64,000 bases of DNA from CAWGXG01 sp963826505. Lineage in GTDB: Bacteria; Chloroflexota; Anaerolineae; Aggregatilineales; Aggregatilineaceae. The notes below the pieces were generated by a model. It saw nothing but the letters and a program-made list of their open reading frames with translations. It was not told the DNA's origin and made no database searches. Location: assembly GCA_963826505.1 (NCBI GenBank), contig CAWGXG010000009.1, positions 232,918-296,917 of the forward strand. The letters run 5' to 3'. A program made the translations under genes and the position numbers. Below, in pieces: positions 42,887 to 52,093 of this stretch (the first letter of the stretch is position 1; each line of letters starts with the position of its first letter).

Positions 42887-42999
42887 CGCGCGGCTGTGGT
42901 GGAGAACGGCAGAGATCAGGCTGACTTTTCCTCTGCATTCTCTTGTATTTCTCCGTGATCTTGGTGGCCCTACTTTTCCCGTACGGGCCCGACTCACGG

Positions 43000-43028
43000 T
43001 TGACAGGCCCCGGCGAATCCGCTAATAT
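43000..43028 (+). promoter_or_regulatory. Promoter of the SRP RNA gene
   Basis: Perfect TTGACA (43000-43005), 17-base spacer, TAATAT (43023-43028). Start predicted near 43035, about 40 bases before the outermost stem of the RNA. Confidence 0.7.
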
Positions 43029-43072
43029 CCTCACCATATTAACGTCAACCGTTGGGCTGCGTGACAGCCACT

Positions 43073-43224
43073 GGACGGTGGATTACTGGCAAGTTGCTCG
43101 GACCGGGTCCTGCGCGGCAGGGCGTCCGAACCGTGTCAGGGCCGGAAGGCAGCAGCACTAAGGGCCATACCCTGGGTGCCGCAGGGGTGCCTGGCCCGAG
43201 CAACCTGCTTATAATCTACCGTCC
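43073..43224 (+). ncRNA. ffs: Signal recognition particle RNA
   Basis: RNA of the SRP, which binds Ffh to target membrane proteins. The conserved domain IV tip is present at about 43132-43175: GTCAGG-GCCGGAAGGCAGCAGCACTAAG, with the GGAA tetraloop. GTTGCTCGG (43093-43101) pairs with CCGAGCAAC (43196-43204), and GGACGGTGGATTA pairs with TAATCTACCGTCC at the outer end (13 pairs, one wobble), so the hairpin is about 150 bases long, longer than the ~100-base 4.5S type. A T-rich run (CTTCTTTT) follows. There is no obvious Alu domain. Confidence 0.9.
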
Positions 43225-43233
43225 TTCTTTTGT

Positions 43234-44370
43234 GTGGCAGATACGCCTGAGCGTGAGCATAGAGTAGCGGTGGAACCAACACACACCAGCCTGGTTTCTA
43301 AACTCCGACAGCGGTGGTCGGGACGGCGTCCGCGCCCGCGCACCGTCGCCGCTGCTGTGATTCTGGTGGTGGTCCTGGTGATCGGGCTGGCCTGGGCCGC
43401 CGATCGCATTCAGCGCCGCACCATCACGCTGACAGTGGATGGCAGCGCGCGCCACATCCACACGCGGGCTGAAACAGTCGGCGCGGTGGTCCGCGAAGCG
43501 CACCTGACAATCGCACCCGAAGACCTGATCCAACCCGCACCGCAGACCCACGTCACCAACGGCATGACGATCACCGTCCACAAGGCGCACGTGGTGGCGC
43601 TGCTAACCGGCGACGGCGCGCTGGCCTTGCGCACGCAGGCCGTTCACCCGCTGGATGTGCTGGCCGAACAGGGCATCACGGTCGGACCGTATGACGTGGT
43701 GGAAGCCGATGGACGCGCTTTCTCGCGAGATGAACTGTCCCGCATGACGTGGAGCACCCCCGCGGCGACGCTGCGCGTGCTGCCCAGCGCCACCCTGACT
43801 GTGATCGATGGCGAGCAAACCCTGACCCTGCATACCACCGGAGCCGATGTCGGACGCGCGCTGGACGCCGCCGGGCTCACGCTCTACCTGGCCGACCGCG
43901 TCACACCGGGTCTGAGCACGCCGGTCACCGATGAAATGGTGATCCGCATCGATCGCGCTGTGCCGGTCTCGGTGACGGCGGACGGCCAGCGGCTTAAGAC
44001 GCGGGCGCTCGGTCCCACCGTCGGCGATGCGCTGGCGGAGATCGGGCTGGCCCCGCTCGGGCTGGATTACACGCTGCCCGCGCTCGAAACGCCGCTGGAA
44101 GCGGACATGACAATCCAGCTCGTGCGCGTGACTGAGATGGTCGAAACCAAGGACGAAGCTATCCCGTTTGTGACGCTCTACCGGCCCGACTCGACGCTGG
44201 AACCGGGCAGCGAACGCGTCATCCAGGAGGGCGCGGACGGACTGCGTCGCGGGCATATCCGCGTGCGGTTCGAAGATGGGCGCGAAGTGTCGCGCGTCTT
44301 CGTGGAAGATACCACCGTACGGCCGGCCGTGCCGCGCATCATCGCCTATGGCAGGAATGCTGATGAGTGA
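43234..44370 (+). CDS. DUF348/G5-domain protein (YabE-like, no catalytic domain)
   Basis: 378-residue membrane-anchored extracytoplasmic protein. A single helix at about residues 37-58 (TVAAAVILVVVLVIGLAWAA) is followed by three ubiquitin-like DUF348 modules (ITLTVDGSARHIHTRAETVG; ATLTVIDGEQTLTLHTTGAD; VSVTADGQRLKTRALGPT) and a G5 domain (ETKDEAIPFVTLYRPDSTLE, ending AVPRIIAYG). B. subtilis YabE and actinobacterial Rpf have this layout plus a lytic domain, which is missing here. The GTG at 43234 sits in the SRP RNA tail, so GTG 43270 is an alternative. Its stop overlaps ksgA, the same neighbourhood as yabE-rnmV-ksgA. Confidence 0.8.
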   Translation: MADTPEREHRVAVEPTHTSLVSKLRQRWSGRRPRPRTVAAAVILVVVLVIGLAWAADRIQRRTITLTVDGSARHIHTRAETVGAVVREAHLTIAPEDLIQPAPQTHVTNGMTITVHKAHVVALLTGDGALALRTQAVHPLDVLAEQGITVGPYDVVEADGRAFSRDELSRMTWSTPAATLRVLPSATLTVIDGEQTLTLHTTGADVGRALDAAGLTLYLADRVTPGLSTPVTDEMVIRIDRAVPVSVTADGQRLKTRALGPTVGDALAEIGLAPLGLDYTLPALETPLEADMTIQLVRVTEMVETKDEAIPFVTLYRPDSTLEPGSERVIQEGADGLRRGHIRVRFEDGREVSRVFVEDTTVRPAVPRIIAYGRNADE

Positions 44371-45199
44371 CCGCGATCTCTTAGAACGGCGGGGCATCTC
44401 CCCGAAAAAAAGCCTGGGGCAGAACTTTCTGCACGACCCCAACGCGCTGGACAAAATCGTCGCGCTGGCCGATCTGACCCCCGCTGCGACCGTGGTCGAG
44501 ATCGGTCCGGGGACGGGCAACCTGACGCGGCTGCTGGCCCAGCAGGGCGCGCGCGTGATCGCCGTCGAGCTGGACGATCGGCTGATCCCGATGCTGCGTG
44601 ACGAGTTCGCGGACCAACCCCAGGTCGAGATCGTGCACGGGGACATTTTAGAGCTTGATCTTGGGACGTGGGTGGGCAGCGCGCCGTACACCGTGGTTGC
44701 CAACCTGCCCTACTACATCACCAGCGCCATTCTGCGCTACATGTTGGAACGCCCCCACCGGCCCGCGCGGCTGGTCCTGACCGTGCAGCGCGAAGTCGCG
44801 GAGAGGCTGGCCGCAGCCCCAGGGGATATGAGTCTGTTGGCGGTCAGCGTGCAGTTTTACGGCCAGCCCGAAATCGCCATGCGGCTGAATCCGGCGGCCT
44901 TCTGGCCGCGCCCGGACGTGGAGTCGTCGGTCGTGCGCATCGACGTGTACGCGGCGCCGCCCGTCGAAGTGCCTAGCGAGCGTGAGTTTTTCCGCATGGT
45001 GCGGGCTGGATTCGGGCAGAAGCGCAAACAACTGCGCAACGCGCTAGCCGCCGGGCTGAATATCGACAAGCCCAGCGCGGACACGCTGCTCACCGGGGCC
45101 GGAATCGACCCACAGCGCCGAGCCGAAACACTGAGTTTGCCGGAATGGGCCGCGCTGACGCGCGCGTTCGAGGGGTTAGAAGAAAACGGGCGCGCCTGA
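44363..45199 (+). CDS. rsmA: 16S rRNA dimethyladenosine transferase
   Basis: 278-residue KsgA/RsmA that dimethylates two adenosines near the 3' end of 16S rRNA. N-terminal KKSLGQNFLHDPNALDKIV, SAM-binding VVEIGPGTGNLTRLLAQQGA at about residues 45-65, catalytic NLPYYITSAILRYML at about 115, and the helical C-terminal part RAGFGQKRKQLRNAL are all standard. ATG 44363 (AGGA six bases upstream) overlaps the end of the G5-domain gene by eight bases; another ATG at 44357 would add two residues. Confidence 0.95.
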   Translation: MSDRDLLERRGISPKKSLGQNFLHDPNALDKIVALADLTPAATVVEIGPGTGNLTRLLAQQGARVIAVELDDRLIPMLRDEFADQPQVEIVHGDILELDLGTWVGSAPYTVVANLPYYITSAILRYMLERPHRPARLVLTVQREVAERLAAAPGDMSLLAVSVQFYGQPEIAMRLNPAAFWPRPDVESSVVRIDVYAAPPVEVPSEREFFRMVRAGFGQKRKQLRNALAAGLNIDKPSADTLLTGAGIDPQRRAETLSLPEWAALTRAFEGLEENGRA

Positions 45200-45217
45200 T
45201 CGCTCAGCGCGCGCCCG
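45187..45217. terminator. Hairpin between rsmA and the GAF gene
   Basis: CGGGCGCGC pairs with GCGCGCCCG. It begins inside the last codons of rsmA and lies between convergent stops. No T-run. Confidence 0.4.
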
Positions 45218-45228
45218 GTACTGCCGGA

Positions 45229-46128
45229 TCAACCGCTTCCGCCGGAGTCGTCTTTGGGAACCTGCCGCGTCTGGCGAATGGCGCGCGCGGCTTCGGACAG
45301 CCGCTCGAAGTAATCGCTTTCGGTGATTTCGTTCACCTGCTCGTCCACCTTGTGCCGGTCGATCTGAATTTTCAAGACTTCCAGCTCGCGTTTGGCTTCG
45401 CGCAGATCATCCTTCACGCGCGTAAACAGCCGGGCGTTCTCGATCGCAATAGCGGCCTGCGTGCCGAACGCCGTCAGCAGTGGGATTTCATCGCTGCTGA
45501 AGATCCCCTGCTCGATGCGGTTATCCGCGTAGAGCACACCTACCACACGCCCATGCAGACTCAGCGGGATACACAGAATCGATCGCAGCCCGTGCTGGAC
45601 CACACTCTTGAGATCGGAGAAACGTGCGTCACCCTGAGCATTGGTCGAAACGATCGGCTCCAGGCTCTCGATGGCCGCGTTGACGATACTGCGGCTGAAA
45701 ACAGCCTCTTCATCGTCGATCGTTTCGCGGTCCCAGTTGCGGGCCGCGCGGATGCTCAATTCCTCGGTGTTCCGGTCGTGCAGCATCAAATAGGCGCGCT
45801 CGGCCCCGGTCAGGTGGATCACCGTATCCATGACTTCGTTCAACACCTGGTCAAGCTCCAGCGAGGACGTGATCAACGCGACGGTGCGCACCAGCTCTTT
45901 TTGCTGTTCGAGCTGTTGGATCACACGGCGGCTCTTTTTGTCGATGTTGCCGAGATTCTGCTGGACCGTGTTCACCTTGCCATTGAGATCAACTGAAAGC
46001 TGGATTCCATGCTGAGTGAGCGCCTGGAGCGTCCGACCCAACGTTCCCCCCAGGTCATCGACCTGTTTTTTCGCCTCGTCAAGGCTCGCGGCAAACTCAG
46101 AAACCACCTTATCGCCTTGCTCGCTCAT
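45229..46128 (-). CDS. GAF-domain protein with coiled coil
   Basis: 299-residue cytoplasmic sensor-like protein. Residues 1-75 form a heptad-rich coiled coil (ASLDEAKKQVDDLGGTL, RRVIQQLEQQKELVRTV). The GAF domain spans about 80-235: SSLELDQVLNEVMDTVIHLTGAERAYLML (in two runs), GLRSILCIPLSLHGRVVGVLYADN, and LLTAFGTQAAIAIENARLF. A final coiled coil follows. There is no histidine kinase, cyclase or output domain, so it is a stand-alone ligand sensor or adaptor. Ligand unknown. Confidence 0.82.
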   Translation of the reverse strand: MSEQGDKVVSEFAASLDEAKKQVDDLGGTLGRTLQALTQHGIQLSVDLNGKVNTVQQNLGNIDKKSRRVIQQLEQQKELVRTVALITSSLELDQVLNEVMDTVIHLTGAERAYLMLHDRNTEELSIRAARNWDRETIDDEEAVFSRSIVNAAIESLEPIVSTNAQGDARFSDLKSVVQHGLRSILCIPLSLHGRVVGVLYADNRIEQGIFSSDEIPLLTAFGTQAAIAIENARLFTRVKDDLREAKRELEVLKIQIDRHKVDEQVNEITESDYFERLSEAARAIRQTRQVPKDDSGGSG

Positions 46129-46492
46129 AATATCTCACTCTCCACATGCTGGTCCACGCGCCAGGGCTGTCTGTCATGATTAGATTGTAGCGTATGCCTG
46201 CCTGTCCAGCAGCGAACGTCGTACCGGGTATTATGCACCGCCTATAATGACGCATGATAACATCCCGTGGGGTCTGTCGTACGCCCTATATGATTCCGGC
46301 TCACCGTTCGAAAACCATGATAACCCGAAGTTCGAAACACGACGAATCCGGACGCGTGCGCGCGTCTCCTGGCCGCGTGTCGACCCAGCGGCCAGAGAAC
46401 GGACTTACCGCGCTCGCGCAATGTCACGGGCCGGGTTTCCGCGTCGCGTGAGATTGTGCGGCACGGCGCAATTGCTCCTATAATGAGGGATC
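46129..46492. other. Intergenic region between divergent genes
   Basis: Overlapping 61-78 codon frames run through here on both strands without ribosome-binding sites, and I treat them as chance. TATAAT at 46482-46477 region (CTCCTATAATGAGGG) lies only ten bases before the dehydratase ATG, and a TACAAT on the minus strand (46189-46184) may serve the GAF gene. Confidence 0.4.
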
Positions 46493-47471
46493 ATGACCAC
46501 ACAATCACTCACCCTATTCAATCAGGTGCAGGCCGCCGCTGCACGTCTGCACGGACAGGCTCACCGCACCCCGCTGGTGACCTCGCGCACGCTCAATGCA
46601 CGCGCGCGGGGCCGAGGTCGTGCTGAAGTGCGAGAACTTCCAGCGCGTCGGGGCGTTCAAATTTCGCGGCGCGTTTAACGCCGTTAGCCTGCTGTCGGAC
46701 GCGGAGCGCCAGCGCGGCGTGATCACGTATTCATCCGGCAATCACGCCCAGGCCATCGCGTTGGCCTGCCAGATGTTGGGCGCGGACGCGCACGTGGTGA
46801 TGCCGCTCAACGCGCCCGCCACCAAGCGCGCCGCCACCGAAGGCTATGGCGCGCACGTCATCCCCTACGATCCGCAGACCGGCGATCGCAAAGCCATCGC
46901 GGAAGAACTGGCTGCGCGGCACGGTTACACCATCATCCCGCCCTACGATCACCCCAACGTGGTCGCCGGACAGGGCACGGCGGCATTGGAACTGTGCGAA
47001 GATGCCGGGCCACTGGATGCGCTGCTGGTTCCGTGTGGGGGCGGCGGGCTGTTAAGCGGATCGGCCATCGCGGCGAAGGGCCTGTGCCCGGCCTGCCGCG
47101 TGATCGGGATCGAGCCGGAACTCGCCGACGACGCAACGCGTTCCTTCCGATCCGGCGTGCTGCACACGGTCCACAATCCGCCCACCATCGCGGACGGCAC
47201 GCGCACGCCGTCGCTAGGCACGGTGACGTTTCCGCTCGTGTTGGAATACGTGGATGCCATGCACACGGTCAGCGAGGCGGCCATCATCGAGGCCGTGCAA
47301 TTCCTGTTTTACCGGACGAAGCTGGTCGTCGAGCCGTCCGGAGCACTGGGCGTGGCGGCCCTGCTGAGCGGCGCGGTACAGGTCAGCGGGCGGGTGGGCG
47401 TCATCCTGAGCGGCGGCAATATCGACGCCGCCACCATGACGACTATTTTGGGCGCGCCGAGCGAGAGCTAA
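46493..47471 (+). CDS. Threonine/serine dehydratase, frameshifted near its start
   Basis: PLP-dependent threonine ammonia-lyase or serine racemase-type enzyme, about 325 residues, catabolic-length (no ACT domain). After MTTQSLTLFNQVQAAAARLHG and TPLVTSRTLNA the frame breaks in a GCGCGCGCGGGG run near 46606; dropping one base gives ARAGAEVVLKCENFQRVGAFKFRGAF with the PLP lysine (KFRGA). SSGNHAQAIALACQ, the phosphate cup CGGGGLLSGSAI and the end LSGGNIDAATM are intact. It takes threonine made by the ThrB/ThrC genes elsewhere in the window to 2-oxobutanoate. GAGGGATC precedes the ATG. Confidence 0.88.
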
Positions 47472-47674
47472 ACGGCAGGGCCACAGAGAGCAATAAGAAG
47501 AAAATTTCTCTCTTATAGCCCCGGTTCTTCTCTGCGATCTCCGCGCCCTCTGACATGAATAGTGTTTTCAGGACTGTGGCACAGCCTTCGCCCGGCCCGA
47601 TTGCCCGGATTGGACGCTACAGTTAAAATCGGTGTGCAATCACAACGAGAGCTTAATAAGGAAAGATCGCCGTT

Positions 47675-48319
47675 ATGCCTTCTCTACCATCTGACGATCT
47701 GGCGCGCACCGTCCAGCAGATTCAGGATACGTTGGTCAGCAGCGATGGCGTGCGCGATGGGCTGCACGACGAGGAAGCGATCCCGCTCATGGAATGGGGC
47801 GCCACCTGTGCGGAGCATGTCGGCACGCGGCTGGCATCTCCCGACACGCCCGCGCCCGACTCCGACCAGGTCGGCGCGGCGGCGTATGCGCTGACGCGCC
47901 TGCTTACGCGGGTGAACTGGGTGGTGACGTTCCGTAACAAAAAAGACGTGGCATGGCTGACGCGCACCTTCGCGACGATCAACCAGCTCAGCCGCGAGTT
48001 GTACGGCGACTCCGCGCCGGTCCTCTCGGACGAGGCCATCGCCCAATGGATCGCGGACCATCCCAACCACACCAACGCCGACCTGATCCAAGACTTGATC
48101 GCGCGCTTGACCCCGCCCTCACCGGCAGCGCCAGCCGCGCCGCTGCCCGGTCGCGGCGAGCCTCCCACACCGCCCGTGACGGAGTCACCGGCGAGCGGAA
48201 CACCTACAGACGCACCCACAGGCACGTTGTCTAGCGCCGTGTTTGGCGCGGCTTCGTCCTCCAACCCAGACTCGCAACCTTCAGGAGAACTCAATGACCA
48301 AGCGTCAGACGACCTCTAG
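47675..48319 (+). CDS. Hypothetical protein with proline/threonine-rich tail
   Basis: 214 residues, function unknown. Residues 1-140 look helical (DDLARTVQQIQDTLVSSDGV, DQVGAAAYALTRLLTRVNWVVTF, LTRTFATINQLSRELYG), and from about 147 a disordered Pro/Ala/Thr/Ser-rich tail follows. AAGGAA stands before the ATG. The gene ends 26 bases inside the phospholipase-D-like gene, so the two are probably translated together and the protein may work with it. Confidence 0.65.
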   Translation: MPSLPSDDLARTVQQIQDTLVSSDGVRDGLHDEEAIPLMEWGATCAEHVGTRLASPDTPAPDSDQVGAAAYALTRLLTRVNWVVTFRNKKDVAWLTRTFATINQLSRELYGDSAPVLSDEAIAQWIADHPNHTNADLIQDLIARLTPPSPAAPAAPLPGRGEPPTPPVTESPASGTPTDAPTGTLSSAVFGAASSSNPDSQPSGELNDQASDDL

Positions 48320-49526
48320 CTCCAAAACGCCTAACAGCCAGCGCGCCGTGGTCGGCGGCATTTCAGGCGCTGTGATTCTGATCATCGTTCTGATCGCGCA
48401 GTACGCGCTAGGGGTCAATGTGCTGAATACGACCAGCGCCACGAGCGTACCCAACGTGCCAGCGGATAACACCGGCGGCGAGACGTCCAGCACGATCCGG
48501 ACCATTCCCGGCGGAATCGATGGCGGTTGGTTCCAGCTCTATTTCACGCAGCCGATTAATTCTACGAATGAAGCCGATTTTCACGGCTCGCCAGTCGAAA
48601 ACGCGCTGGTCACGGCGCTGGACGGCGCGCAGACGTCGATCGACGTGGCCGCCTACGAGATGAACTCGCAGCCCATCACGGACGCGCTGCTGCGCGCCAA
48701 GACGCGCGGCGTCACCGTCCGCATGGTGACCGATGGCGAATTCGGCATTGAGAAACCGACGACCACCGTCGATCAACTGGAGGCCGCCGGGATCAAAGTC
48801 GTCTCGGACGGATCGCGCGGCGCGTTTATGCACAACAAGTTCTTCGTGATCGACGGGTTGTATGTGTGGACTGGCTCCACCAATATGACGGTCAACGGGT
48901 TCTATAACAATAACAACAATTCGATCCTGATCCGGTCCAGCCGTCTCGCGCAGAACTATACCACCGAGTTTGAAGAACTGTTCGCTGGGAAATTCGGCAA
49001 AACCTCGCCCAACGTCGTGCCGAATCCCAGCGTGACGGTGGAGGGCACGCGCATCGAAACTTATTTCGAATCCGAAGGCGACGTGCCGACGCGGCTGGCG
49101 GAACTGGTCAAACAGGCGCACTCGGTGCGCTTCATGGCGTTCTCGTTCACCGAAAGCCTGGATTACAAAGAAGGCAGCACAGACACCAGCCTGATGGATA
49201 TGATGCGCGACCGCGCACAGTCGGGCCAGCTCGATCTGGCGGGCATCGTGGAGGCGAGCAGCCGCCAATATGTCAAACCGCTGGTGTGTGCCGGAGTGAC
49301 GGTCGAGCAGGACGGCAACCCGGACGTGTTCCATCACAAGGTGTTCATCTTCGACGACACGATCGTCGCGATGGGTTCGTTCAATTTCTCCAGCAGCGCG
49401 GCCAATGACAACGACGAAAATGTATTGATCATCTTCAACAAAGATATCGCCAAAGCCTATCTGGACGAGTACAACGCCCGTTGGGCACAGGGCAAGATCA
49501 TCGATAAAGCAAACTATGGGTGTTGA
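48294..49526 (+). CDS. Membrane-anchored phospholipase D-like protein
   Basis: 410 residues with one N-terminal helix (residues 19-40, VVGGISGAVILIIVLIAQYA) and two PLD (HKD) motifs: HNKFFVIDGLYVWTGSTNMT at about 181 and HHKVFIFDDTIVAMGSFNFS at about 345. The lysine follows the histidine by one residue in each, and the motif is completed by D and S/N, so both half-sites look active. The type resembles PLD nucleases or cardiolipin synthase-like phosphodiesterases. AGGAGA precedes ATG 48294; a longer frame overlaps the preceding gene. Leads into two paralogous membrane proteins. Confidence 0.85.
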   Translation: MTKRQTTSSSKTPNSQRAVVGGISGAVILIIVLIAQYALGVNVLNTTSATSVPNVPADNTGGETSSTIRTIPGGIDGGWFQLYFTQPINSTNEADFHGSPVENALVTALDGAQTSIDVAAYEMNSQPITDALLRAKTRGVTVRMVTDGEFGIEKPTTTVDQLEAAGIKVVSDGSRGAFMHNKFFVIDGLYVWTGSTNMTVNGFYNNNNNSILIRSSRLAQNYTTEFEELFAGKFGKTSPNVVPNPSVTVEGTRIETYFESEGDVPTRLAELVKQAHSVRFMAFSFTESLDYKEGSTDTSLMDMMRDRAQSGQLDLAGIVEASSRQYVKPLVCAGVTVEQDGNPDVFHHKVFIFDDTIVAMGSFNFSSSAANDNDENVLIIFNKDIAKAYLDEYNARWAQGKIIDKANYGC

Positions 49527-49541
49527 TCGGGGGGATTCTCT

Positions 49542-50723
49542 ATGGGCGGTGCCGACGTTCCATCGTCTAACGACGTATTACAGAGTTTGCGCCTGCTGCG
49601 CAGTCCTGACGCGGCAGAACGTAAGCGCGGGATTTCTATTCTAGGCGGGCTGCACGAGGATCCGCGTGTGCAGCAGGTTTTCGAGCATCTCTACGAAAAA
49701 GACCCCGATCCCAGCGTACGCGAAGCAGCCTGGCGCGCGCTCAACGAGGTCGAACCCGCGATCCCTGGGCCAACCATGATCGAGGAAGAGCTGCCGGAAC
49801 CGACGGACAGCGAGATGGTGGGCCCGGCCCTAAAACCGGCCCCGGTCCGCGCGGAAGCACCGCCTGTCCAACCCGTGCAATCGGCGCAACCTAAAAAGGC
49901 GCGCGCCGCTGCCTCTCCGAAGATGTCCCAATCGGGCAGGCGGCGTGGGGCAACGACCAAAGCGCAGCGCGCGCGTGCGGCGCGCCCGTTGTTCTTGCTC
50001 AACCCGGCCAACGCGGCCCTGGTCGCCAGGGAACGTGCGCGCGTCGCGGCCAGCCGTAGACGCGGCGGCGGCGCTTACTTCCTGCTGGCGCTGATCGTCC
50101 TGGTGGTGGCTGTAATCCTGGGTGCGGTTTCCTTCCAGGACCTTTACCAGCGCTACCAGCTCAATCAGGACGGCGTCCAGACGGAGGGCGTCGTCACGGC
50201 GCGCACGGAAGGCAACAATTACACCATAGGGTACCAATATCAGGCCGAAAGTGACGGCAATCTCGCGCCGTATGCCGACGAACAGCAGGTCACGCAGGCC
50301 GATTACGACCGGCTCAGCACTGACTCGCCGGTAACGGTGTACTATCTGCCAAATGATCCGGCTGTGTCGCGCCTGGGGCTGACCGATCCGGACTATCAAC
50401 TCAAACAGAAGATGGGCATCGCGGGCGGCGCGCTGGCCGCGATCGCGCTGCTCTTCGCGATGCTGGGGCTGGTCATGCGGGGACGCGGGCGTTCGGTGGG
50501 GCGGCACGTCGTGATGGGCCGCCTGCTCGCGTGTGAAGGCACGGCGGACGACGACGGCGATTTCAAAGTGCGGCTGCGCTTCCGTTTCCGCACCCCATCG
50601 GGCAAAGTGATCGATGGTCACACCAGCCAGATTCGCAACGATCTGCGCAAACGTAAGCTGCCACGACCGGGCACGACGGTGGCGGTGTTATATCGCAGCG
50701 AGAAAAGCTACAAATTACTGTAG
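49542..50723 (+). CDS. HEAT-like plus DUF3592-like membrane protein (paralog A)
   Basis: 393 residues. N-terminal ~70 residues hold two HEAT-like helix pairs (SPDAAERKRGISILGGLHED; DPDPSVREAAWRALNEVE). A long Ala/Pro/Arg-rich linker follows, then NAALVARERARVAASRRRGG and a helix (AYFLLALIVLVVAVILGAVSF, about 185-205), a beta domain of the DUF3592 type (VEGVVTART..., SPVTVYYLPNDPAVSRL), another helix at about 290-312, and a second copy of that domain at the C-terminus (TTVAVLYRSEKSYKLL). Function unknown. GGGGGGA before the ATG; next gene is a paralog of the same build. Confidence 0.7.
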   Translation: MGGADVPSSNDVLQSLRLLRSPDAAERKRGISILGGLHEDPRVQQVFEHLYEKDPDPSVREAAWRALNEVEPAIPGPTMIEEELPEPTDSEMVGPALKPAPVRAEAPPVQPVQSAQPKKARAAASPKMSQSGRRRGATTKAQRARAARPLFLLNPANAALVARERARVAASRRRGGGAYFLLALIVLVVAVILGAVSFQDLYQRYQLNQDGVQTEGVVTARTEGNNYTIGYQYQAESDGNLAPYADEQQVTQADYDRLSTDSPVTVYYLPNDPAVSRLGLTDPDYQLKQKMGIAGGALAAIALLFAMLGLVMRGRGRSVGRHVVMGRLLACEGTADDDGDFKVRLRFRFRTPSGKVIDGHTSQIRNDLRKRKLPRPGTTVAVLYRSEKSYKLL

Positions 50724-50800
50724 CATGATCGGGGTGGCGGCAGCGTCCGCGCGATAGCACGCGCCGGGCGCTGCCCGCTGAACACAGAACCGAAGGTGGG

Positions 50801-51949
50801 ATGCGTACCCCAAAACCCTCCGATGTGCCGCGCATGCTGCGCCGCCTGGACAGCTCCGACCCACGCGAGCGCGCCCAAGCGGTGCGCGATCTCAGCCCAC
50901 TGCTGGGACACGACGATCGTGTCGACAGCGCACTGAGCGCATCAGCGAAATTCGATCCCGATCCCGATGTGCGCGAGATCGCCCGCCGTGCCGTCGAGGA
51001 CACGGCGTCTGACGCGCCAGCGGTCGAGACATCCGCGCCGCCGCCCACCATCACGCCACCGCCCGAGACATCCGCGCCGCCGCCCGACGTCACACCCCTG
51101 CCCGACATACCCGTTCCTCCTACTCGCAAACAGCCTGCCCGTATGGAGCCAGCGCGTCCGGTGGGTACGCCGCCCGCGTCGCAAGGCACGGGTTGGACGT
51201 GGGATGATGTGCCGTTCTTGCTTGATCCCCACAACGCGCGCTTTTTGTCGGGGCAGACTCGGCGCAGCGGGCGGGCGAGCCTGGGCTGCCTGATCGGGCT
51301 AGGATTGCTGTTTATGTGCAGCCTGGGGGTATTACTGTGCGGCGCAGTGCCGGCGTGGTACCAGACCTGGGAATTGGATCAGAAGGGCGTGGTCGTCAAG
51401 GGCGTGGTCGAGAGCACGCGCACGGCTACATCCAGCAGCGATAAACAAGTTACCTATTACGTCACCTATCGCTTTCAGTTGGACAAAAACGGCGAATGGC
51501 ACAGCCGCGAGCAGGAAGTCAGGAGCAGCACCTACGCCCGCCTGACGCCTGGCGCGCTGGTACAGGTCAAGGTTTTGCCGTCGGACCCGACGCGCTCCAC
51601 GCTGGTCGGCGAAGAGCAGGATCAGCGTCTCGGCGTCGTTCTCATGCTCTTATGCGTGATCGGCGTGGCCATTGTCTTCGTCATGGTCTATCAGGCGCGC
51701 CGGCGCGGTCTGGGCAGCGCCCGCCAGGGGCGGATTCTGCGCGGTGAGGTCGTGACGTGCTCAACCGAAACCCGCAGTCGTGGCGACTTGTGGATCAAGC
51801 TGGAATGTCGCTTCAGCGCGCCGGACGGCGCCACGATCACCCATACTGAGCGCCGCATGCGCAACGATCTCAAGCAAGGCGGGGTGCCTACTCCTGGTAC
51901 GCCCCTGGCGGTGCTCTACCACGGCACTAGCCGTTTTGAGGTGCTGTAG
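50801..51949 (+). CDS. HEAT-like plus DUF3592-like membrane protein (paralog B)
   Basis: 382 residues with the same layout as its neighbour: HEAT-like N-terminus (SSDPRERAQAVRDLSPLLGH; DPDPDVREIARRAVED), a Pro/Thr-rich linker (SAPPPTITPPPETSAPPP), LLDPHNARFLSGQTRR matching the partner's LLNPANAALVARER, two helices, and DUF3592-like halves (VQVKVLPSDPTRSTLV; TPLAVLYHGTSRFEVL). Cys-rich first helix (LGLLFMCSLGVLLCGAV). Clearly a tandem duplicate. Role unknown; both may scaffold the PLD-like enzyme at the membrane. Confidence 0.7.
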   Translation: MRTPKPSDVPRMLRRLDSSDPRERAQAVRDLSPLLGHDDRVDSALSASAKFDPDPDVREIARRAVEDTASDAPAVETSAPPPTITPPPETSAPPPDVTPLPDIPVPPTRKQPARMEPARPVGTPPASQGTGWTWDDVPFLLDPHNARFLSGQTRRSGRASLGCLIGLGLLFMCSLGVLLCGAVPAWYQTWELDQKGVVVKGVVESTRTATSSSDKQVTYYVTYRFQLDKNGEWHSREQEVRSSTYARLTPGALVQVKVLPSDPTRSTLVGEEQDQRLGVVLMLLCVIGVAIVFVMVYQARRRGLGSARQGRILRGEVVTCSTETRSRGDLWIKLECRFSAPDGATITHTERRMRNDLKQGGVPTPGTPLAVLYHGTSRFEVL

Positions 51950-52093
51950 GGGCGCCCCCCGCCCGAATTTGGAATCCGCACGGGAGCGCGGGTAAAATGA
52001 AGGCCGCGTATATCCGTTGAGTGGTCGCTGCGCTGTTGTGCCGCGTTGCCCCCAGTGCGATCGCTCTTAATTTTCTTACAGGACGACAAACTT

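Noticed and set aside
46247..46483. Frames of 65 and 78 codons before the threonine dehydratase
   Set aside because: Overlap in different frames and contain no recognisable sequence; a -10 box lies at their end.
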